Source: an uncultured Hyphomicrobiales bacterium (lineage in GTDB: Bacteria; Pseudomonadota; Alphaproteobacteria; Rhizobiales; Ancalomicrobiaceae). Taken from it: 64,000 nt of DNA. This document shows, one piece after another, positions 59,377 through 64,000 of the stretch. Position 1 is the first letter of the stretch; the number at the start of each line of letters is the position of its first letter. The stretch is from positions 124,001 through 188,000 of the forward strand of contig CAIYYN010000008.1 of the NCBI GenBank assembly GCA_903930435.1. Reading direction: 5' to 3'. A program made the position numbers and the translations under genes. The notes under the pieces were generated by a model. That model did not search any database and was not told the origin of the DNA. It worked only from the letters and a program-made list of their open reading frames with translations.

Positions 59377-60915
59377 ATGACATTGTTGCATACACTCAAG
59401 GCCGGTCAGGTTCCGCTATCGGTCTGGCGCGACATCTATTTCGGCGCGGACGCGGAGATTGATCCGGATTGCAGGGACGCCGTCGAACGGGCTGCGGATG
59501 TCATCCGGCAGATCATCGAAGTTGGCGCACCGGTCTACGGCGTCAATACCGGGTTCGGCAAACTGGCGAGCGTCCGGATCGATGCCGCCGACCTCGCGCA
59601 ATTGCAGCGAAACATCGTGCTCAGTCATGCAGCGGGTGTCGGCGCTCCGCTTGGAATTCCAGTCGTTCGGCTGATCATGGCGCTGAAACTTGCCAGCCTC
59701 GCGCAGGGTGCATCTGGCGTCACCTGGTCAACGCTGCAGATGCTGCAAGGCTGCCTGTCGAGGGGACTTGTGCCGGTCATTCCCGGGCAAGGCTCAGTCG
59801 GAGCGTCAGGTGATCTCGCACCACTCGCCCACATGACGGCAGCTATGATGGGCGTCGGCGAGTTCTTTGTTGGCGAGATGCGTCTACCTGCGGACGAGGC
59901 TTTGGCTGCAGCTGGACTGACGCCCTTGGAACTCGGGCCGAAGGAAGGGCTTGCGCTCCTCAACGGAACGCAGGTCTCGACCGCATTGGCGCTCGCAGGG
60001 CTCTTCGAGGCCGAGCGCGTGTTTCAGGCGGCGCTCGTCACGGGCGCACTCGCAACGGATGCGGCACGCGGTTCCGATGGACCGTTTGATCCACGCATCC
60101 ATGCGCTGAGGCCGCATCGGGGTCAGACGGATACGGCGGCGGCGCTTCGGGCTTTGATGGCGGGGTCAGCGATCCGGCAGTCGCATCTGGTCGATGATCC
60201 GCGTGTCCAGGACCCCTACTGCATCCGTTGCCAGCCGCAGGTCATGGGGGCTTGTCTCGATCTGTTGCGTCAGGCGGCTGCGACGCTGGCAATCGAGGCC
60301 AATGGCGTGTCTGATAATCCACTCGTCTTTGTCGATACGGGGGAAGTGATCTCCGGCGGTAATTTCCATGCGGAACCCGTTGCATTCGCCGCAGATATGA
60401 TTGCAATGGCGCTCTGCGAAATCGGCTCCATCACCGAACGCCGGATTGCGATGCTGGTTGATCCCGCACTGTCCGGGTTACCCGCCTTTCTGACGCCCAA
60501 GCCTGGATTAAATTCCGGCTTCATGATTGCTCAGGTGACAGCGGCGGCGCTCGTCTCGGAAAACAAGCAGAAGGCCTATCCGGCCAGCGTCGACTCGATC
60601 CCGACATCAGCCAATCAGGAAGATCACGTCTCAATGGCGGCCCATGGTGCGCGGCGGCTGTTAGGGATGGCACGCAATGCCGCGGCCGTTGTCGGTATTG
60701 AACTGCTCGCAGCGGCTCAAGGGATCGATTTTCACGCTCCGCTCGCCTCAAGTGCGCCACTGGAAGCTGCGCGAACCCTGCTGCGCTCTGTCGTGCCTAC
60801 TCTGACCGATGATCGACATTTCGCGCCCGATATGGAAATCGCGAGCAATCTGGTTTCGTCCGGCATGCTGGTCGAGGCGGCTAGCGCGGTGACTTTGCCC
60901 GGAGTGACTGACTGA
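59377..60915 (+). CDS. hutH: Histidine ammonia-lyase
   Basis: A 512-residue enzyme for the first step, histidine to urocanate and ammonia. The Ala143-Ser144-Gly145 triad in [12 protein letters not shown] forms the MIO electrophile by self-cyclisation. Other family stretches are [24 protein letters not shown] and [17 protein letters not shown]. It ends the plus-strand hut unit, 16 bases after hutG, and runs convergent to the Lrp-type gene. Confidence 0.98.
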   Translation: MTLLHTLKAGQVPLSVWRDIYFGADAEIDPDCRDAVERAADVIRQIIEVGAPVYGVNTGFGKLASVRIDAADLAQLQRNIVLSHAAGVGAPLGIPVVRLIMALKLASLAQGASGVTWSTLQMLQGCLSRGLVPVIPGQGSVGASGDLAPLAHMTAAMMGVGEFFVGEMRLPADEALAAAGLTPLELGPKEGLALLNGTQVSTALALAGLFEAERVFQAALVTGALATDAARGSDGPFDPRIHALRPHRGQTDTAAALRALMAGSAIRQSHLVDDPRVQDPYCIRCQPQVMGACLDLLRQAAATLAIEANGVSDNPLVFVDTGEVISGGNFHAEPVAFAADMIAMALCEIGSITERRIAMLVDPALSGLPAFLTPKPGLNSGFMIAQVTAAALVSENKQKAYPASVDSIPTSANQEDHVSMAAHGARRLLGMARNAAAVVGIELLAAAQGIDFHAPLASSAPLEAARTLLRSVVPTLTDDRHFAPDMEIASNLVSSGMLVEAASAVTLPGVTD

Positions 60916-60922
60916 CAATCCG

Positions 60923-61384
60923 TCACGCGTATTTCATCGGGATCGCGGTCGTGAACTTCAACTCTTCCATCGAGATCGACGAGGTGATGTCGGTGAACTC
61001 GATCCGGGTGATCAGTTCCTTGTAAACGGCGTCATAGACGTCGACGCTCGGGACGACGAGGCGCAAGAGATAATCCATGTCGCCGGTCAGACGGTAAGCC
61101 TCTACGATTTCAGGGATATCGCTGACAGCCTTGCGGAATTCTGCGAGCCATTCGATCGAATGCCGCGACATCTTGACCGCGACAAAGATGGTCATGCCGA
61201 CGTTGCTTTTCTTGCGGTCCACCAGCACGACACGTCGGCTGATCAGACCGTCCTCTTCCATCGCCTTGATGCGCCGCCAACAGGCAGACGCCGACAGGCC
61301 GACAGCGTCTGCGAGCTCATTAACAGGTGTCGCAGCATCCTGTTGCAGCAATTCGAGCAGACGACGGTCCCGGATATCAAGCAT
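60923..61384 (-). CDS. Lrp/AsnC family transcriptional regulator
   Basis: A 153-residue regulator with an N-terminal helix-turn-helix (LLELLQQDAATPVNELADAVGLSASACWRRI split across the fold) and a RAM/AsnC effector domain containing VSDIPEIVEAYRLTGDMDYLL. These proteins sense amino acids. It is divergent from the racemase gene, so that gene is a likely target. It also ends seven bases from hutH, but on the opposite strand. Confidence 0.93.
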   Translation of the reverse strand: MLDIRDRRLLELLQQDAATPVNELADAVGLSASACWRRIKAMEEDGLISRRVVLVDRKKSNVGMTIFVAVKMSRHSIEWLAEFRKAVSDIPEIVEAYRLTGDMDYLLRLVVPSVDVYDAVYKELITRIEFTDITSSISMEELKFTTAIPMKYA

Positions 61385-61559
61385 AGCAATCCCCGCGCGT
61401 GATTGGGTCTATATCATCACAAAGTGAAGCGTCGGACACCAATTTTTTGCAAGATCCTATCGAAATTGAGCCTAAAGGCGCTAAAAATTGCGCGAAATCT
61501 TCCAGCGAATGGGTCTAATATGCTGCCAACGACGGACTCAACATATCGGGAGCGACTCC

Positions 61560-62282
61560 ATGTCACGGACAATCGGACTTATCGGCGGCATGAGCTGGGA
61601 ATCGACGGCGACCTATTACCGCGCGATCAACGAACTGGTTCGCGATCGTCAGGGTGGTCTGGCATCTGCGGATATCCTGATGCAATCCGTGAATTTTGAA
61701 GAGATTGTTGCGCTCCAGAAAGCGGGCGATTGGGACGGGGCGGCAGATCGCCTCGGTACGATCGGGGCGAATCTTGCGTCGATTGGCGCGGGTTGCATCC
61801 TGATTTGCACCAACACGATGCATTTGGTGGCGGATCAGGTGGCAGCACTTGCCGGGGTCCCGTTGATCCATATTGTCGATGCGACCGGGGCAGCACTCAA
61901 AAAGGCAGGTGCCAAGCGCCCGCTCTTGCTGGCGACCCGTTACACGATGGAAGAGGGGTTCTATCTCCGGCGCCTGAAAGAGTGCGCCGGGATCGAAGCG
62001 CTTGTGCCTGAAATTCGTGATCGGGATCTCGTGCACACCATCATCTTCGATGAACTCTGCAAGGGCATCGTCAACGACCGGTCACGGGATGAGTACTTGA
62101 GGATCATCCAGCGTGGGGCGGAACGCGGCGCTGATTCCGTCATCCTCGGCTGCACGGAGATTGGTCTCCTGATCAACCAGAGCCATTCGCCACTGCCGAC
62201 ATTTGACTCAACGCTGATCCATGCAACCGCTGCGGTCGATTTCGCCGAGGCCGCCGAGCGAGCCGTGCGGAATGCCGCCTGA
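61560..62282 (+). CDS. Aspartate/glutamate racemase family protein, YgeA-like
   Basis: A 240-residue amino acid racemase of the aspartate racemase family. The two catalytic cysteines are Cys83 in LICTNTMH and Cys198 in ILGCTEIGLL; the N-terminal TIGLIGGMSWESTATYY is characteristic of YgeA/RacX broad-specificity racemases. The start at 61560 has GGGAGCG upstream; the frame is open 24 codons further. The divergent Lrp gene probably controls it. Confidence 0.9.
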   Translation: MSRTIGLIGGMSWESTATYYRAINELVRDRQGGLASADILMQSVNFEEIVALQKAGDWDGAADRLGTIGANLASIGAGCILICTNTMHLVADQVAALAGVPLIHIVDATGAALKKAGAKRPLLLATRYTMEEGFYLRRLKECAGIEALVPEIRDRDLVHTIIFDELCKGIVNDRSRDEYLRIIQRGAERGADSVILGCTEIGLLINQSHSPLPTFDSTLIHATAAVDFAEAAERAVRNAA

Positions 62283-62389
62283 GGTCTCCATGCACGTCGA
62301 CAATCGTTGTTGCATGGCGTTTTCGTCTATGGACTAATGCGTCGGACTGAGCTTGCGTCTCGGGTCATCGCAACGAGACGGAGGCGAGT

Positions 62390-62863
62390 GTGATCGAATT
62401 CACCGTCAATGGTCAAAGGGTTCGGTTGGATTTGCCGCGCAAGACGCCGCTGCTGTCGGTCTTGCGCAATGACCTCGAACTGAATGGTCCGAAATTTGGC
62501 TGCGGCCTCGGTGAATGCGGTGCCTGCACGATCCTGGTAGACGGGCGGGCAGCTCGCGCCTGCGTCCTCACGCTGAACGAGGCGGAAGGGCGGTCGGTGA
62601 CAACGCTTGAGGGGCTCGGCAGTACGGCCATGCCTCATCCGGTTCAGGATGCCTTCATTGCAGCCTCTGGCACGCAGTGCGGGTATTGCCTCAACGGCAT
62701 GATCATGACGACCGTTGCCCTGTTGACGGAGAACCCCTCGGCTGGCGAAGCTGAAATCCGCGACGCACTGCGCTATAATTTGTGTCGGTGCGGTGCACAT
62801 GTGGAGATCCTCGCCGCCGCCATGCACGCGGCGACCGCGCTCAAGACGACGGTGCCATGCTGA
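62390..62863 (+). CDS. 2Fe-2S subunit of molybdenum hydroxylase, NicA type
   Basis: A 157-residue iron-sulfur subunit with the ferredoxin motif KFGCGLGECGACTILVDG, a further Cys in ACVLT, and the second-cluster motif TQCGYCLNGM...NLCRCGAH. It starts at GTG with GGAGGCGA upstream. It overlaps the molybdenum subunit gene by seven bases. Resemblance is to nicotinate dehydrogenase small subunits, but this fold serves many N-heterocycle and aldehyde oxidases. Confidence 0.92.
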   Translation: MIEFTVNGQRVRLDLPRKTPLLSVLRNDLELNGPKFGCGLGECGACTILVDGRAARACVLTLNEAEGRSVTTLEGLGSTAMPHPVQDAFIAASGTQCGYCLNGMIMTTVALLTENPSAGEAEIRDALRYNLCRCGAHVEILAAAMHAATALKTTVPC

Positions 62864-64000
62864 TGGCCGATGTCACCGAGCACCGGACGCGGGCTGATTT
62901 TCTCGAGGCAAACAGTACGCTCGCCGTTGTTCGCCCGCTCAATGCCGAACCTGTCGACGACGCGTCGACGGATAGTCTCGAACCCTTTGTCGTGATTGAT
63001 GCGCAGGGTGGCGTCCATGCCTTCAATGGCCATGTTGATCTTGGAACAGGTATCCGAACCGCACTGGGCCAAATCGTCGCCGAAGAATTGGATGTCCCGT
63101 TCGAGCGTGTGACACTGGTGCTGGGTCACACCGGACTTGTGCCGAACCAGGGACCGACGATTGCCTCGGAGACAATCCAGATTGCAGCCGTTCCGCTCCG
63201 CAATGCGGCAGCACAGGCGCGGCACTGGCTGGTTGCCGAGGCAGCGAAGCGCTTCGGATTGTCAGTCGACCAGTTGACGATTGAGGATGGACTGATCCGG
63301 CCACGCACCCCTGACAATCGCGCACTGACATTTGGCGATCTAATCGGCGATGCCCGAATTCGGCTCAGGCTCGCGGATGATGTCGCGTTGAAGCCGGTGG
63401 CAGACTACCGGATCGTTGGTCAGTCGCAGGCACGCGTCGATTTGCCCGCCAAGGCAACGGGCGTGCTTGTCTTCGTGCACGACATGCGTCTGCCCGGCAT
63501 GTTGCACGGTCGCGTCGTGCGGCCGCCCTATGCGGGGGTAGATGTCGGGCCACATGTGGGGACAAGCCTGCTCTCCGTAGACCGATCCTCCATCGCGCAT
63601 ATTCCCGGCATTGTAGATGTCGTGGTCATCGGCGATTTCGTCGGGATCATTGCCGAGCGCGAAGAGCAGGCTGAAGAGGCCATGCGGGCGCTTCACGTGG
63701 AGTGGCGACCCGGCCCACGGTTGACGGACCTATCAGACATATCGGCAGCCCTTGTCGCAAACCCATCGAAGCCGCGCGTGATCAAGAACGACGGCGACGT
63801 CGATGCCGCGATTTCCAAAGCTGCGCAGCGACTGAGCCGAACCTATGTTTGGCCCTACCAATTGCACGGATCGATTGGTCCAAGCTGCGCGCTGGCGTCC
63901 TTCGAGGCGGGACGACTTACTGTCTGGTCTGGTACACAAAACCCGGTGCCAATGCAGGGTGATCTGGCCCGGCTGCTGGATTTGCCGGAGCGATGTGTCG
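62857..64000 (+). CDS. Molybdopterin-binding subunit, NicB type (cut by window end)
   Basis: The frame stays open for 381 codons to the end of the window, so the protein is partial. Its N-terminal part reads EPFVVIDAQGGVHAFNGHVD and LGTGIRTALGQIVAEELDV, then NQGPTIASETIQIAAV, as in the aldehyde oxidase/xanthine dehydrogenase large subunits of the NicB/CoxL superfamily. GVLVFVHDMRLPGMLHGRVV and SGTQNPVPMQGDLARLL follow. The ATG at 62863 (MADVTEHRT) is an alternative start. With the 2Fe-2S subunit it should form a two-subunit hydroxylase; the substrate is unknown. Confidence 0.88.
   Translation, partial: MLMADVTEHRTRADFLEANSTLAVVRPLNAEPVDDASTDSLEPFVVIDAQGGVHAFNGHVDLGTGIRTALGQIVAEELDVPFERVTLVLGHTGLVPNQGPTIASETIQIAAVPLRNAAAQARHWLVAEAAKRFGLSVDQLTIEDGLIRPRTPDNRALTFGDLIGDARIRLRLADDVALKPVADYRIVGQSQARVDLPAKATGVLVFVHDMRLPGMLHGRVVRPPYAGVDVGPHVGTSLLSVDRSSIAHIPGIVDVVVIGDFVGIIAEREEQAEEAMRALHVEWRPGPRLTDLSDISAALVANPSKPRVIKNDGDVDAAISKAAQRLSRTYVWPYQLHGSIGPSCALASFEAGRLTVWSGTQNPVPMQGDLARLLDLPERCV

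Overview
The window looks like chromosomal DNA of an alphaproteobacterium, most likely Hyphomicrobiales (Rhizobiales). The grounds are a GC-rich base composition, a direct-repeat LexA box of the GAAC-N7-GAAC type in front of an imuA-imuB-dnaE2 cassette, an LivM-LivG fusion, a BTLCP-type cysteine peptidase, and intergenic mosaic palindromes of a kind common in that order. I found no rRNA, tRNA, CRISPR array, phage or insertion sequence. Nearly all of the DNA is protein-coding metabolism and transport.

Layout. 0.2-1.3 kb: an orphan periplasmic transglutaminase-like peptidase and a small secreted protein, convergent. 1.5-3.6 kb: an Nramp-family transporter behind a long leader with two small open frames and three hairpins, two of which cover a Shine-Dalgarno (SD) sequence. 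3.7-5.7 kb: a TPP riboswitch, an SD-covering hairpin and thiC. 5.9-7.5 kb: an Asp/Glu-racemase-family protein and a D-2-hydroxyacid dehydrogenase. 7.6-17.1 kb: a complete four-gene MdtABC-type RND pump with its outer membrane lipoprotein. 17.3-26.5 kb: a branched-chain-type ABC importer (LivF, LivMG, LivH, binding protein) divergent from an acyl-CoA synthetase, an acyl-CoA dehydrogenase and a CaiB-type CoA transferase; together they suggest uptake, activation and oxidation of a carboxylic acid. 26.6-30.2 kb: a possible 24-residue peptide gene, YaiI, and a hydroxyproline-type module (epimerase, DapA-like deaminase/aldolase, divergent PAS-AraC regulator). 30.3-33.0 kb: an AT-rich GrpB gene, an M20 peptidase and a GntR regulator. 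33.2-39.9 kb: the SOS mutagenesis cassette and a PRC-barrel protein. 39.9-51 kb: a two-subunit molybdenum hydroxylase, PHB depolymerase, glutathione transferase, a second Nramp-like transporter, 6-phosphogluconate dehydrogenase, an SH3b protein, WrbA, a LysR regulator and YeiH. 51-61 kb: histidine utilisation by the five-step HutH-U-I-F-G route with HutC, HutD and two matching operator-like sites, flanked by an uncharacterised phosphoesterase and a TIM-barrel isomerase. 61-64 kb: an Lrp regulator, a second racemase, and a second molybdenum hydroxylase pair cut by the window end.

How the parts fit. The theme is nitrogen and carbon scavenging: histidine to glutamate plus formate, hydroxyproline to 2-oxoglutarate, CoA-linked acid breakdown, PHB mobilisation, and several racemases or epimerases. 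I did not find an obvious new defence or mobile system. The least explained pieces are the structured Nramp leader, the small peptide gene near 26.7 kb, and the palindromes in several regulatory gaps.
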